DNA of 64,000 nt from Rummeliibacillus sp963792445 (GTDB lineage Bacteria; Bacillota; Bacilli; Bacillales_A; Planococcaceae), in contig CAWBWO010000009.1 of NCBI GenBank assembly GCA_963792445.1, positions 1-64,000 of the forward strand, in the 5' to 3' direction. The translations under genes were made by a program, and so were the position numbers. The first letter of the stretch is position 1, and every line of letters begins with the position of its first letter. The notes beneath the pieces are model-generated. The model saw nothing but the letters and a program-made list of their open reading frames with translations, was not told the origin of the DNA and made no database searches. Positions 27,556 through 37,333 of this stretch are shown here, piece by piece.

Positions 27556-27587
27556 CCCATCCTTGAGTTGAGAGCTCTAATGGGTTA
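27553..27587 (+). terminator. Hairpin overlapping the toxin stop codon
   Basis: TAACCCAT / ATGGGTTA enclosing GAGTTGAGAGCTC, with no U-run. It includes the stop codon and probably serves as RNA structure of the type I system rather than a strong terminator. Confidence 0.45.
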
Positions 27588-27634
27588 CTTCCATACTATT
27601 GCCAATCCCAATTGAAGGAACCGACTATCATTTA

Positions 27635-27667
27635 ACCGTCGATGTACCAGCATCGGCGGTCTTTTTA
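27635..27667 (+). terminator. Terminator of the toxin transcript
   Basis: 10-bp stem ACCGTCGATG / CATCGGCGGT (G-U allowed), 6-nt loop, followed by CTTTTT. The gap 27668-27950 shows no supported gene. Confidence 0.7.
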
Positions 27668-27954
27668 ATTTATGCATTTAATATCTTCAGTATACATTGC
27701 CTTTGTTCGTTATTCAAGTAAGTTTCCATGGCTAGTCACTAAAACAAATTAAACCATTCATCATCATAATGGAAAGGTAGGCTGGGCACCTCTCAACAGG
27801 ATTATGCAGAAGCTGCTGCAGGTATTATTTGAAAATGGAGAGTGGTCATAAACAAACCCTCTTGTTCCAATTTATATTTGGAACAGAATTGGTACAAGAA
27901 TAAGATTTGTTGAAATCTAACAAAAAATTAGAATAAAACCTATGATAATAAAAA

Positions 27955-27988
27955 AATAATCCCAATATAAAAGCTGAATGGGATTATT
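27955..27988. terminator. Terminator downstream of the MFS gene
   Basis: 10-bp stem AATAATCCCA / TGGGATTATT flanked by A-run and T-run; ends the minus-strand MFS transcript. Confidence 0.75.
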
Positions 27989-28031
27989 TTTGATTTTAAG
28001 GAATAGGGATAGCGGATAATCGCTTTTATAA

Positions 28032-29243
28032 TTAGACGGTATCTGTTGCTCTTTCGTTCTCTGAGACAATTTCTGCTTTTTTAGAGCTGAATGCGATCAT
28101 CAACCAAATAATGGCTAGTAGTAATAATCCAATGGATGCAAGTAGTAAGGTAAAACGTCCCCCAACTTGTCCTAAGAGATTTAGGATTAATTGATAAATA
28201 AAAGGACTAATAATCCCACCTAAACCCTGTGCTGCAGCAACAAATCCAACAAACGAAATCCCTTTCGCTAAATTTGAAAGTTCAGAAACACGTGCTAGTA
28301 CGCCCGGGATTACAATACCTAAGCCTATTCCTCCTATAAGACTAGCCACAAAAATGAACGTTAAGTTTGCAGCAAAGTAGCACCATAAAATCCCAACTGA
28401 GGTCATTAAAATGCCAAATGGAATATTAAAGTTTGGCCACAATTGGCGAAGGCGACCGAAGAAAAATCCGACGATTAGCGTACCAAGTGTAAACAGCGAA
28501 ATAGCTAGTCCTGCTTCGGTTGCATTTCCTAAGTGTTCTTTTTGAATGATGATTGAAATATTTGTTACATAGCCAAATACAAAAGTAGTATAAAGAACTT
28601 GACCAATTGAAAAACCGTAAACTGTTTTTGGAGCAGAAAATAAGATTTCTTTTAGCGATGCGTTTGGAACTTCTTGTTTCTTTGGTTCAGGTAGATATAA
28701 GAAAGTAATGGCTAATATCCAAATTGGGAATAAGTATACTAAAAAACCATATTGCCAATTGTATGTGTCAGCTAGGATTCCTCCAACTACTTGGAAGAAG
28801 ACGGCACCAATACAAGCAACAGTTGATGTACCTAAACCAATCAGTGAATCTCTTTCTCTGCCGCTAAAGAAGCTTGAAATGATATCAACTGATAATGGTA
28901 ATGTAATACCAACACCAAGCCCTAATAAACCACGGAATGCAATGATCAAAAATAAGTTGCCAATAAAGAAGGGCATGATTCCACCGATGATAAAGAAGAT
29001 TAATCCAGTAAATAATAGCCCTCGTTTAGAAAACTTGTTTGCTAACTTTCCATAGAAGAGAGAGGGGAATATCTGGAAAAAACCTGGGATTGTAGCAATT
29101 AGCATGACGATAGATGGATTAACGTCTGGAAAAGCAACAATCAGATCTCCCATGATAGACCCCGCTACACCTGCAGCAACATCTTGGAATGCTATTAAAA
29201 CGATTAAAAATTTTAAAAAAGTAACACTTTTTGTTTTTGCCAT
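28032..29243 (-). CDS. MFS transporter
   Basis: 403 residues with about 12 helices. FYGKLANKFSKRGLL in the helix 2-3 loop is MFS motif A, and FRGLLGLGVGITLPLSVDII is motif B/C-like. AGGAGGT precedes ATG 29243. It transcribes in the same direction as the island regulator gene, just downstream of it, so it might be under the same control and carry a substrate or product of the island; that is inference from position. Confidence 0.85.
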   Translation of the reverse strand: MAKTKSVTFLKFLIVLIAFQDVAAGVAGSIMGDLIVAFPDVNPSIVMLIATIPGFFQIFPSLFYGKLANKFSKRGLLFTGLIFFIIGGIMPFFIGNLFLIIAFRGLLGLGVGITLPLSVDIISSFFSGRERDSLIGLGTSTVACIGAVFFQVVGGILADTYNWQYGFLVYLFPIWILAITFLYLPEPKKQEVPNASLKEILFSAPKTVYGFSIGQVLYTTFVFGYVTNISIIIQKEHLGNATEAGLAISLFTLGTLIVGFFFGRLRQLWPNFNIPFGILMTSVGILWCYFAANLTFIFVASLIGGIGLGIVIPGVLARVSELSNLAKGISFVGFVAAAQGLGGIISPFIYQLILNLLGQVGGRFTLLLASIGLLLLAIIWLMIAFSSKKAEIVSENERATDTV

Positions 29244-29437
29244 ATTTGAAACCTCCTATTTTCTTTCGTTTTTACATTAACCAAGTGAAAAGGCTATGAA
29301 TCTACGAAGCGGACTCCTTTCTTAAATGTTATTTAAGATAGTAGCACAGAAAAATAGGTACGGAATCAATGTTTTTTTATGAAAAAAACGAGCTAATTTT
29401 ATAAAAAAGTATTAAACGTATTCTGAATAGTCAAAAA

Positions 29438-29475
29438 ATAAAAGAGCCTTTCTAGTGTTAAAAAGGATTTTTTAA
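29438..29475 (-). terminator. Weak terminator after the island regulator
   Basis: On the minus strand CCTTTTT / AGAAAGG is followed by CTCTTTTATTTTTT. The stem is short, so read-through into the MFS gene is possible. Confidence 0.4.
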
Positions 29476-29527
29476 GTTACTTTTGCTTGAGCAATTAAAA
29501 TTCAATAGTTTTTATTGGTTTTTGGTG

Positions 29528-31357
29528 CTATTCCATCTCAATTTTTCCTAGAATAATTAAAGATTTTAACAATAGCATGAGTTCAAAAGAATGCGTAGAA
29601 CTGCGTAAATCCTTGTTAAGCATTTCTTCTAGTTTCTGAAGTCGGTAGACAAGTCCACTCATCGATAAATTTAAATCAAGCATTGTTTGTTGTAAATTTC
29701 CGTTGTTATTCAAGAATGCATAGAGTGTTTTTAAGAATTCATCTCTCTTGTTAGGTTTTAAAGACAAGATTGGAGCAAGTTCTTTTTCAGCAATCTGAAC
29801 AATTGTATTCATATTATTTGGATTAATAATCGAACCCATAATACTTGTATTTTCAAAATAGACGATATTGGCCTTTTTATCGATATTGAGTGAAGTCATC
29901 GATTGACGATTTGCTTCTGGTATTTCTTCAATATCACGAATAATTCGGCTCATTCCAATACGAAAATCATACGTTTTAAATGTTCGCTTAAGATGTTTTA
30001 AAATGTTCGTTAAAATTCCGTGGGTTTCATCGGATTTTGGAAATAAAAAGGTTACTTCTTGTTGAAATTCCGTTATAAATATAGGAATTTGATGCATTTC
30101 TAAATAGGAAGTAAAGGATTGTATAATTTTATTGATCAACGTGTAGTCCTTAATAATGGCCCCTTTTTTGGTAATACGTAAAGTTCCAATATAGAAGTCT
30201 TCATTTAAATCAATTTGAAATAAATAGCTCCGAGAAATCATTTGTCTTTTTGATGTATATTGTTGTTGCAGTAGTTGTTCAAAGAAATAAGCTTTAATGT
30301 TTTCTATTGCTTCTAAGCTTGATTTTTCATTTAAATAGCATAGTTCTATGACCGTCCCAGCACGTTGTATAAAGTTAATCTCTTCCCTCAAATGATGCGT
30401 TTGTTTTGGATATATAAATGAGATATAGCCAATGATTTGTTTTTGTAACGTTAATGGACTAATCAAGCGAATATGATGTTCACAATCTATTTGAATGGTA
30501 TTCATTGGTTCTATGTGTTGCATTAATATTTTCCCAGAGTTGGTTTGAGGCATCTTTTTTGCAAAATCTGAAGCAACAAATTCTAATTGCTTTTCTGTAA
30601 TACCTGCTGCGTGATGTGTATTAAAGTTGAGGTCTTGTAGAACGACGGCGACGTTAAGATTATCATGAATCGTTTCTAAAATTTGTTCAATATTCATTCC
30701 TTGTACTAAACCGATTGTTAAGTCATTATGAAAAGAAGACACTCTTTCCGTATGTTTTATTTCCGTGTATAGCTGTTCGTATGTTTTGTTTAATTCATCA
30801 ATCATTCGAGATTGATGGATTTTTTTTAATTCTTTTTGTGTATCTTCATCCCAGTGTTCCAACATACGCATTTCAAAAGCACAATCATCATCACCTTTTG
30901 CTTTACATGCGATTTCCACAATATAGATATCTTTTTTCGTTAAGTAAGAAGTATATCCACTCGCGTACCCCGCTAATGTATGGCAAATACAAGAATCACT
31001 TTTTCCAAAATGTTTCGTATGTTCGAACACCTCATAAGAATTGACCCAAACTCCTTTAGCATACGTATATTTTACTGTATCGTCAGGATTAAGTTCTAAA
31101 ATTCGATCAGCAATGACATCCGAAATTTGGCCAGAATTCAAATGATATCCAGAGGCACAATCCAACTTTTCACGTAAACTCATAGGGCGATGCTCAACTT
31201 CTTTCGCATGAACAACGCCTAAATTCCAACCATAGCGCTGTAAAAAAAACTTCGCATGTTCTAAACCTAAATTTTCGATTAATTCCTTTCGTAGAAGACC
31301 GAATGTTCCAGTAGTTGTAACGAGTTCTTTATCAATATAACCGGAATTTGCCATCAT
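29528..31357 (-). CDS. XylR-N/V4R sensor fused to PucR-type helix-turn-helix: regulator of the aromatic island
   Basis: About 609 residues from ATG 31357, which has AAGGGGG eight bases upstream (an earlier ATG at 31420 has none). Residues about 10-105 match the XylR-N activator domain (GLLRKELIENLGLEHAKFFL, then QRYGWNLGVVHA). Residues about 110-180 form a V4R domain with the cysteines of its metal site (CICHTLAGYASGYTS, ACKAKGDDDCAFEM). A GAF/CdaR-like middle follows, and the C-terminus is a PucR HTH (FLNNNGNLQQTMLDLNLSMS then GLVYRLQKLEEMLNKDLR). XylR/DmpR/PoxR use this front end to sense phenols but carry a sigma-54 AAA+ engine, absent here. The gene is divergent from the catabolic operon and is its probable phenol- or catechol-responsive regulator. 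Confidence 0.85.
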   Translation of the reverse strand: MMANSGYIDKELVTTTGTFGLLRKELIENLGLEHAKFFLQRYGWNLGVVHAKEVEHRPMSLREKLDCASGYHLNSGQISDVIADRILELNPDDTVKYTYAKGVWVNSYEVFEHTKHFGKSDSCICHTLAGYASGYTSYLTKKDIYIVEIACKAKGDDDCAFEMRMLEHWDEDTQKELKKIHQSRMIDELNKTYEQLYTEIKHTERVSSFHNDLTIGLVQGMNIEQILETIHDNLNVAVVLQDLNFNTHHAAGITEKQLEFVASDFAKKMPQTNSGKILMQHIEPMNTIQIDCEHHIRLISPLTLQKQIIGYISFIYPKQTHHLREEINFIQRAGTVIELCYLNEKSSLEAIENIKAYFFEQLLQQQYTSKRQMISRSYLFQIDLNEDFYIGTLRITKKGAIIKDYTLINKIIQSFTSYLEMHQIPIFITEFQQEVTFLFPKSDETHGILTNILKHLKRTFKTYDFRIGMSRIIRDIEEIPEANRQSMTSLNIDKKANIVYFENTSIMGSIINPNNMNTIVQIAEKELAPILSLKPNKRDEFLKTLYAFLNNNGNLQQTMLDLNLSMSGLVYRLQKLEEMLNKDLRSSTHSFELMLLLKSLIILGKIEME

Positions 31358-31385
31358 AGAATTTGCCCCCTTAAGATCCATTCTA

Positions 31386-31400
31386 ATAAAAGCGCTTACA
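31386..31400. promoter_or_regulatory. Candidate cre (CcpA) site ahead of the regulator gene
   Basis: ATAAAAGCGCTTACA differs from the cre consensus WTGNAANCGNWNNCW at one position (A for G). It lies 29 bp upstream of the regulator start, in the 389-bp divergent region, and would place the island under carbon catabolite control. Confidence 0.5.
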
Positions 31401-31746
31401 AAAAACATTCTAGCAGACAAGTTTGGAAAGTGTAAACTTATTAGAAATAAATATCTAAAAATATAAAAATTAGAGTAGATTTTTAGTTAAATTGATCCAT
31501 TTCATAAGTTCTTTTCAAGTTGAATGCTACAAATGTTTAAATATAAGCAAATCAACAATTCGGATTAACCTTCATACATAGTAGTTCATAGTTATTTACA
31601 GTCAAATCAACTAAAAGCCAAATGTTCTTAACTAAAATTAAACATTTTTTATCAGTATTTGCTCTAAAAATTCAAAACAATTCACTAAACTTTATAACCA
31701 TTAATTTTGATAAATTGGAATTACATTAAGCGAAGGGGTGGGGTAT

Positions 31747-32946
31747 ATGACAACAATTCTGAATGAAACTGAATTAGAAGTAATCCAAAATGCAAAGCTC
31801 GTAGCTGAAGATATTCGAAAACGTGCAAAGGAAACCGAAGAAATTCGTCGTATTCCAGAAGCAACGATTCAACAATTGAAAGACCTCAATATTTTTAAAA
31901 TGTTACGACCTGCGAAGTATGGTGGTTTGGAAGTGAATATTCAAACATATAGCCAAGTCATTCTTGAAATCTCAAAGGCTTGTGCCTCAACTGGGTGGGT
32001 TGCATCATTATGTGCCATTCGAGAAATGATGGTAGCGGAATCCTTTACAGAAAAAACACATTTGGAAATTTTCAAGGGGAATCCAGATGACGTGTTATTT
32101 GCAGGTGTCTATGAACCACGTTCTTGTACAGTGAAGAAAGTAGATGGAGGTTATTTGATCGAAGAAGGGCATTGGATGTTCTGCTCGGGTTCTCTGCATG
32201 CCACATGGGGTTACTTTGGCATGTATTTAAAAGATGAAAATGGTGAAATAAAAGAGCAACTTTTAATGACACTTCCATTCGAAGAGTTAGAAATTGAAGA
32301 TGATTGGCATACATTAGGCTTGCGAGGTACGGGGAGTAACGCAGTTCATATGAAAAATGTCTTTATTCCAGACCATCGTTGTACGTCATTTGTAAATGTA
32401 CTGGATGGTAAATTCCAATCAGATCATTTGAGAGATACGCCACTATTTCACTCAGCACTATTTCCTTGTTTAATTTTGTCATTAGCATTACCAGGGTTAG
32501 GTGTTGTTCAAGAAATGCTACGACTATTCAATCAAAGCTTACCATATCGTACGGCGCAACATATGGGTGTCAAAATGATCAAAGATGCGGCAAGTACACA
32601 CAGATTAATAGCTGAAGCTACATTAAAAGTTGAAACAGCGGAAATCTATTTATTGAACATTGCAAAAAACATCGATGAATGGGCAAATAAGATGACGATT
32701 ATGCCAAAGAAAGAGCGTTTAAAAGTTTTAGCGGATATTGGCTACAGTAATGATCTATTGAATGAAGCCATGCAATTAATCTTATCAGCTAGTGGGTCAG
32801 GATATGTATATGATGCGAATCCAATGCAACGATTAATTCGTGACTTTATTACACTACATTCTCATCGATCATTATCCCCTGTGATTACGTTAGAGAATTA
32901 TGGTCGTAAATTATCAGGATTAGAGCCAAATCAACTAAGATATTAA
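31747..32946 (+). CDS. Flavin-dependent monooxygenase, acyl-CoA-dehydrogenase fold (HsaA/HpaB-C2-like), copy 1
   Basis: About 399 residues from ATG 31747 (AGGGG eight bases upstream; GTG 31738 overlaps it). The fold is N-terminal helices, beta barrel (GHWMFCSGSLHATWGYFG, HTLGLRGTGSNAVHMKNVFIP) and C-terminal helical bundle. No catalytic glutamate context of true acyl-CoA dehydrogenases is seen, and the sequence fits the oxygenase component of two-component phenol hydroxylases (HsaA). It would take reduced flavin from the reductase at 39613 and hydroxylate a phenol to a catechol. First gene of the operon. Confidence 0.85.
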   Translation: MTTILNETELEVIQNAKLVAEDIRKRAKETEEIRRIPEATIQQLKDLNIFKMLRPAKYGGLEVNIQTYSQVILEISKACASTGWVASLCAIREMMVAESFTEKTHLEIFKGNPDDVLFAGVYEPRSCTVKKVDGGYLIEEGHWMFCSGSLHATWGYFGMYLKDENGEIKEQLLMTLPFEELEIEDDWHTLGLRGTGSNAVHMKNVFIPDHRCTSFVNVLDGKFQSDHLRDTPLFHSALFPCLILSLALPGLGVVQEMLRLFNQSLPYRTAQHMGVKMIKDAASTHRLIAEATLKVETAEIYLLNIAKNIDEWANKMTIMPKKERLKVLADIGYSNDLLNEAMQLILSASGSGYVYDANPMQRLIRDFITLHSHRSLSPVITLENYGRKLSGLEPNQLRY

Positions 32947-33046
32947 CTAAAATTTACCGAAAATCGAGAGGTTATTGGGCAAAATTTTATATAGTTTCAG
33001 TACTCTTCATCCATTAATATGGGTGTTACAAAGGGGTGAATTAAGC

Positions 33047-33997
33047 TTGAAGCCACAAATAGCCAAGTTAGGATATGTAGCGCTTGAATCTTCAGATATA
33101 GAAAAATCTGTAATCTTTTTCCGTGATGTGATGGGACTAGAATTAACGAGGAAAGTAGAAGATACGTATTATTTTAGAGCTTGGGGTGATTTTCAACATC
33201 ACACATTATCCATTTCACCCGGTGAAAAGGGAAAAGTAAATTATATTGCTTTTCGAACAAAACGTGCAGAAGATATTCCTCTCTTTAAAAAGCAATTTGA
33301 AGAAAAAGGGTACGCTTTAGAGCATGTAAAAGCTGGAACTACTCCAGGTATTGGTGATGCAATTCGATTGAATGCTCCATCTGGCCATAAACTGGAACTG
33401 TATTATGATGTGGAAAAAGGTGAAGTTGAAGAACACCGTAAGTCCGTTTTGAAAAATCAAACCTATAAATCATGGGGAAAAGGCGTCTCACCACGTCGCA
33501 TAGATCATGTCAATATTCATACTTGCGCAGAAGGAAATAGCGCATATGATTTCTTTGTAAATGAATTAGGCTTCCGAATGAATGAATGTATTGAAACGGA
33601 AGAAGGCAAATTATTGGCTGGATGGATGAGTGTGACGCCATTAGTGCACGATGTTGCTCTTGTTGCTCATGACGCATTAGAAACAACAGGACGTTTCCAT
33701 CATATCTCGTATTGGCTTGATAGTTCAGGAGATTTGATGCGAGCAGCCGATATTTTAAAGGAAAACGGACTTCCATTTATTGGACCTGGTAAACATAGTA
33801 TTTCACAAGCCATTTACTTATATGTAATCGATCCAGGAAGCGGTTGTCGAGTTGAACTCTTTACAGGTGGTTATTTAATTTTCGAACCAGACTGGGAAAC
33901 AGTCGTTTGGCGACCAGAAGAAAGAGCTTTTGGTAATACGTATTGGGGCGATAGCATTACAGGAAATGAATTAATAGTACCAACAATTGAAGCTTAA
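33047..33997 (+). CDS. Extradiol (meta-cleavage) catechol dioxygenase, copy 1
   Basis: About 316 residues from TTG 33047, which has AAGGGGTG eight bases upstream and aligns with the N-termini of the two paralogues (x-KxE/QIxKLGxxxL); the frame is open from 32975. Two vicinal-oxygen-chelate modules. Iron ligands are H154 (RIDHVNIH), H219 (FHHISYW) and E270 (CRVELFTGGY); acid-base residues H201 (LVHDVAL), H250 (GPGKH) and Y259 are present. These positions match catechol 2,3-dioxygenase/BphC numbering closely. It would open a catechol ring next to the hydroxyls. Confidence 0.9.
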   Translation: MKPQIAKLGYVALESSDIEKSVIFFRDVMGLELTRKVEDTYYFRAWGDFQHHTLSISPGEKGKVNYIAFRTKRAEDIPLFKKQFEEKGYALEHVKAGTTPGIGDAIRLNAPSGHKLELYYDVEKGEVEEHRKSVLKNQTYKSWGKGVSPRRIDHVNIHTCAEGNSAYDFFVNELGFRMNECIETEEGKLLAGWMSVTPLVHDVALVAHDALETTGRFHHISYWLDSSGDLMRAADILKENGLPFIGPGKHSISQAIYLYVIDPGSGCRVELFTGGYLIFEPDWETVVWRPEERAFGNTYWGDSITGNELIVPTIEA

Positions 33998-34012
33998 GGG
34001 AGGAATGAGAGA

Positions 34013-34870
34013 ATGAGTACGACAAAAGTTGAAAACACAATTACTTCAAAACATATTAAAACAGGTAAGTACACGACATGGATGAATGAGTCTGGAAAGG
34101 ATAATGCAGAAACGATTTTATTTTTGCATGGTTCAGGCCCAGGGGTAACAGCTATTGCAAACTGGAGTTATGCATTAGCTGATTGTGGTGAAAAATACCA
34201 TTGTTTAGCACCTGACTTGTACGGTTTTGCACAAAGTGATCACCCGAAAGAACCTTTAAAAAATCGCCAAGCATGGATGGACTGTTGGATCGAGCAGGTT
34301 ATTGAAATAGTAGATTTCTATAATTTAGACAAAGTTCATGTTGTAGGGAATTCGTTAGGATGTTCCATTGCACTTGAACTGCTTTTAGAATATCCAGAGC
34401 GAATTGATCAAGTTGTATTAATGGGGCCAGGTGGAACACCAAATACAAAGTTAAGTTTAGAATTAGCGCGTGCAAAATCCTTTTATGATAATCCATCAAA
34501 AAAGCGCTTACAACAAATTATGGGCTGGTTTGTTTATGACAATGAAGCGATGCAACCAATTATTGATGGATTAACAGATTCTCGTTTTGAAAATGCGATG
34601 CGTGAGGAAGTACGTCGTTCGAACAACTCAATTTTCTCTACAGCTGCGGTACCAATTCCAACGGTTGCGCTACGTCGTATTAAAAATCAAATTCTACTTG
34701 TACATGGACGTGATGATAAAGTATGCTCCATCGATTCAAGTTACTATTTAATGGAGCATTTAGACAATGCGCAATTACATGTATTCTCAAAATGCGGTCA
34801 CTGGACACAAATTGAAAAGAAAGATGAATTTAATCATCTGATTCAACAGTTCTTTAATGGCAAATTATAA
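34013..34870 (+). CDS. Meta-cleavage product hydrolase (HsaD/BphD-like), copy 1
   Basis: 285 residues, alpha/beta hydrolase. Oxyanion-hole LHGSGPGVTAIANW near residue 38, nucleophile S114 in GNSLGCS, acid D235 in HGRDDKV and H263 in KCGHW form the triad. The SGPG motif after the first HG is typical of C-C bond hydrolases that split meta-cleavage products. It starts 15 bp after the dioxygenase gene behind GGGAGGA, in the usual dioxygenase-hydrolase order. Confidence 0.88.
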   Translation: MSTTKVENTITSKHIKTGKYTTWMNESGKDNAETILFLHGSGPGVTAIANWSYALADCGEKYHCLAPDLYGFAQSDHPKEPLKNRQAWMDCWIEQVIEIVDFYNLDKVHVVGNSLGCSIALELLLEYPERIDQVVLMGPGGTPNTKLSLELARAKSFYDNPSKKRLQQIMGWFVYDNEAMQPIIDGLTDSRFENAMREEVRRSNNSIFSTAAVPIPTVALRRIKNQILLVHGRDDKVCSIDSSYYLMEHLDNAQLHVFSKCGHWTQIEKKDEFNHLIQQFFNGKL

Positions 34871-34910
34871 AACTCTTATTCTCTTTCAAAAAACGATAGG
34901 AGTGATATAA

Positions 34911-36402
34911 ATGCCTGAGAAAACTGATATTGTGGTAATTGGTGCCGGAAATGCAGCATTATGTGCAGCTATTGCTGCAGCAGAAAATGGCGCAAAAGTG
35001 ACTGTATTAGAAATTTCATCTCAAGAAGAAAAAGGTGGTAATACTGCATACACACATGGTTCCATTCGCTTTTCTTATAAGAATGGAGAGCAGGTGCGAG
35101 CGTTATTACCTGATATGACGGATGAAGAATTTGCAATGGTTGACTTTGGAACCTACACAAAAGAGCAGTATTTTGATGATTTATGTGTGATGTCAAACTA
35201 TCGAACAGATTATGACCTTGCATCAATTATGACGAAGAAAAGCTTTGAAACTGTCCAATGGTTATCGAAGCATCATGTGAAATGGATTCCAATTTACGGA
35301 AGACAAGCTTATAAGATCGACGATAAATTTGTTTTTTGGGGTGGTATGGTCATCGAGGCTGTTGGCGGTGGAAAAGGTTTAGTCGATGCTTTACATCGCG
35401 AAGCACAGCGATTAGGCATATCCATCCACTATCGAACAGCAGCAATTGATCTTGTGACAAAAAATCGTACCATTGAAGGTGTCATTGTACGCAATAATGG
35501 TGAAGAACGTGTTATTGATTGTAAAGCAGTAGTGTTGGCATCGGGTGGTTTTCATGCAAATGTAGAAATGCGAACCAAATATTTAGGACCTGGTTGGGAT
35601 ACCGTTCATACGAGAGGCTGTAAATATAATGTAGGTGATGGACTGCGGATGGCAATGACATTAGGTGCGCGCTCGACTGGTAATTGGTCGGGTGCACACG
35701 CTGTTTGCGGTGATCGGCATTTACCGGATTATAAAGAAGGTTTTCAAAAACTTAGTTTTCCTTTTGGCATTATGGTCAATCAAAAAGGGCAACGTTTTAT
35801 CGATGAAGGTGCAAATTTCCGAAATTATATTTACGCTAAAGTTGGGCGAGAAATTTTAAAACAACCAGGTCAATGTGCATGGCAAATATTTGATGCTAAA
35901 GTAAAGCGCTTTATACGAGAAGAATATAATGGCCGTCAAGTCACAAAAATAACAGCCAATACATTAGAAGAATTGGCAGAGAAAATGGAAGGAATAGATG
36001 CAGAAGCTTTTTTACGGGAAGTAAAAGAGTATAACGCATCTATTCCAAAACACATCGCATTCGATCCTAACCGTTTAGATGGCAAAAAAGACAAATGGAT
36101 TAGCGGTGCCAAAATCAAACTGGGCAAATCCAATCGATGAAGGGCCATTTGAAGCTTACGAAGTTGCATGTGGCATCACATTCACATATGGTGGTTTGAA
36201 AATTAATAAGAATGCACAAGTCATCCATAATGACTTTACACCAATAGAAGGCCTATATGCATCTGGTGAAATTGTTGGTGGTCTCTATTATGATAATTAT
36301 CCTGGTGGAGCTGGCCTTGCTTCAGGTGCAGTGTTTGGAAAACTAGCCGGTGAGCATGCAAGTCAATATATTCAAACGATCAAACATTCAACATTGTTAT
36401 AA
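34911..36402 (+). pseudogene. FAD-binding-2 dehydrogenase (tricarballylate/ketosteroid dehydrogenase-like), frameshifted, copy 1
   Basis: N-terminal Rossmann motif DIVVIGAGNAALCAAIAAAE (residues 6-25), GGNTAYTHGSIRFSYKN, second FAD motif VVLASGGFHANVEM, RFIDEGANF, and C-terminal GLYASGEIVGG...YPGGAGLASG. The first frame runs off course at KKDKW; the correct continuation (TNGLAVPKSNWANPIDEGPF...) is one frame over. Removing one A from the six-A run at 36084-36089 restores one protein of about 496 residues. Related enzymes (TcuA, KstD, fumarate reductase) oxidise or reduce a C-C bond next to a carbonyl or carboxylate. In this island it may desaturate or aromatise a ring (inference). Confidence 0.85.
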
Positions 36403-36445
36403 AAATAATAGACAGAAAATTCTTTAAATTGAGGAGCGAAATCAT

Positions 36446-37303
36446 ATGACAATAGTTCAACGTAAAGTTAAAACGGGTGATTATGAAACGTATTTTCACG
36501 AAGGGGGAACTGAAAATAAAGAAACGGTGATCTTCATTCATGGTTCTGGCCCCGGAGCGAATGCAAAAGCAAATTGGCAACATGTATTAGAAGAATATGC
36601 ACAAGATTTTCATGTAATCGCACCGGATTTAGTTGGATTTGGTGATACAGATCACCCAGAAGTATATCCAGAAAATGGCGTTCAATGGATGTCGATGCGT
36701 ATTAATCAAATTTTAGATTTAATGGATTCCTTAAATGTATTAAAAGCAAATTTAGTAGGCAATTCACTTGGTGGTGTCGTTTCTATGTATTTAAATATGC
36801 AGGCACCAGAGCGCTTTGAAAAAATCGTACTAATGGGTGCAGGTGTGTTGCTAAAAGAGCCAACACCGGAACTATTAAAGTTATCAAATTTCCATTTAGA
36901 TCCTTCGAAAGAAAACTTGAAAAACTTACTGAGTTGGTTTGTCCATGATTTAGATAGGATGCAACCTTTAGTAGATCAAGTTGTGGAAGAGCGATTTGAA
37001 ATGTTCCAACGTCCAGAGATTCTTCGTTCTTACCGCGAAAACTTTACAAAATCAACATTAACCGAAATGTTGATTCCACAAACAGCACTTGAGCGAATGG
37101 AAAACGAATTTTTATTAATTCATGGATACTACGACCGTTTTGTGCCATTGCAAAGTAGTTTATATGCTTTAGATCATTTGCCTAATGTGGAATTACGCGT
37201 CTTTAAGAAATGCGGTCATTGGGCAATGATTGAACAACGCGAAGAGTTTTTACATGCGACAAAACATTTCTTCAAAAAAGATAAAGTAGAAGTTGAAGTC
37301 TAA
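36446..37303 (+). CDS. Meta-cleavage product hydrolase, copy 2
   Basis: 285 residues, same family and length as the 34013 protein but well diverged. IHGSGPGANAKANWQ near residue 31, nucleophile S107 in GNSLGG, acid in HGYYDRFVP and H in KKCGHW. The GSGPGANA motif is the classic BphD/HsaD form. It precedes the second monooxygenase and dioxygenase, so it belongs to the second module. GAGGAG precedes the ATG. Confidence 0.88.
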   Translation: MTIVQRKVKTGDYETYFHEGGTENKETVIFIHGSGPGANAKANWQHVLEEYAQDFHVIAPDLVGFGDTDHPEVYPENGVQWMSMRINQILDLMDSLNVLKANLVGNSLGGVVSMYLNMQAPERFEKIVLMGAGVLLKEPTPELLKLSNFHLDPSKENLKNLLSWFVHDLDRMQPLVDQVVEERFEMFQRPEILRSYRENFTKSTLTEMLIPQTALERMENEFLLIHGYYDRFVPLQSSLYALDHLPNVELRVFKKCGHWAMIEQREEFLHATKHFFKKDKVEVEV

Positions 37304-37333
37304 ATAAAAAATCAATAGAAATGAGGTGCTAGG

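Noticed and set aside
27780..27850. Possible oxidoreductase tail (TSQQDYAEAAAGII)
   Set aside because: Only about 14 residues look protein-like; no flanking similarity, so not listed as a gene.
31421..31737. Specific promoter and operator for the catabolic operon
   Set aside because: AT-rich sequence with many weak matches (for example AAATGTT..AACATTT); none could be singled out with confidence.
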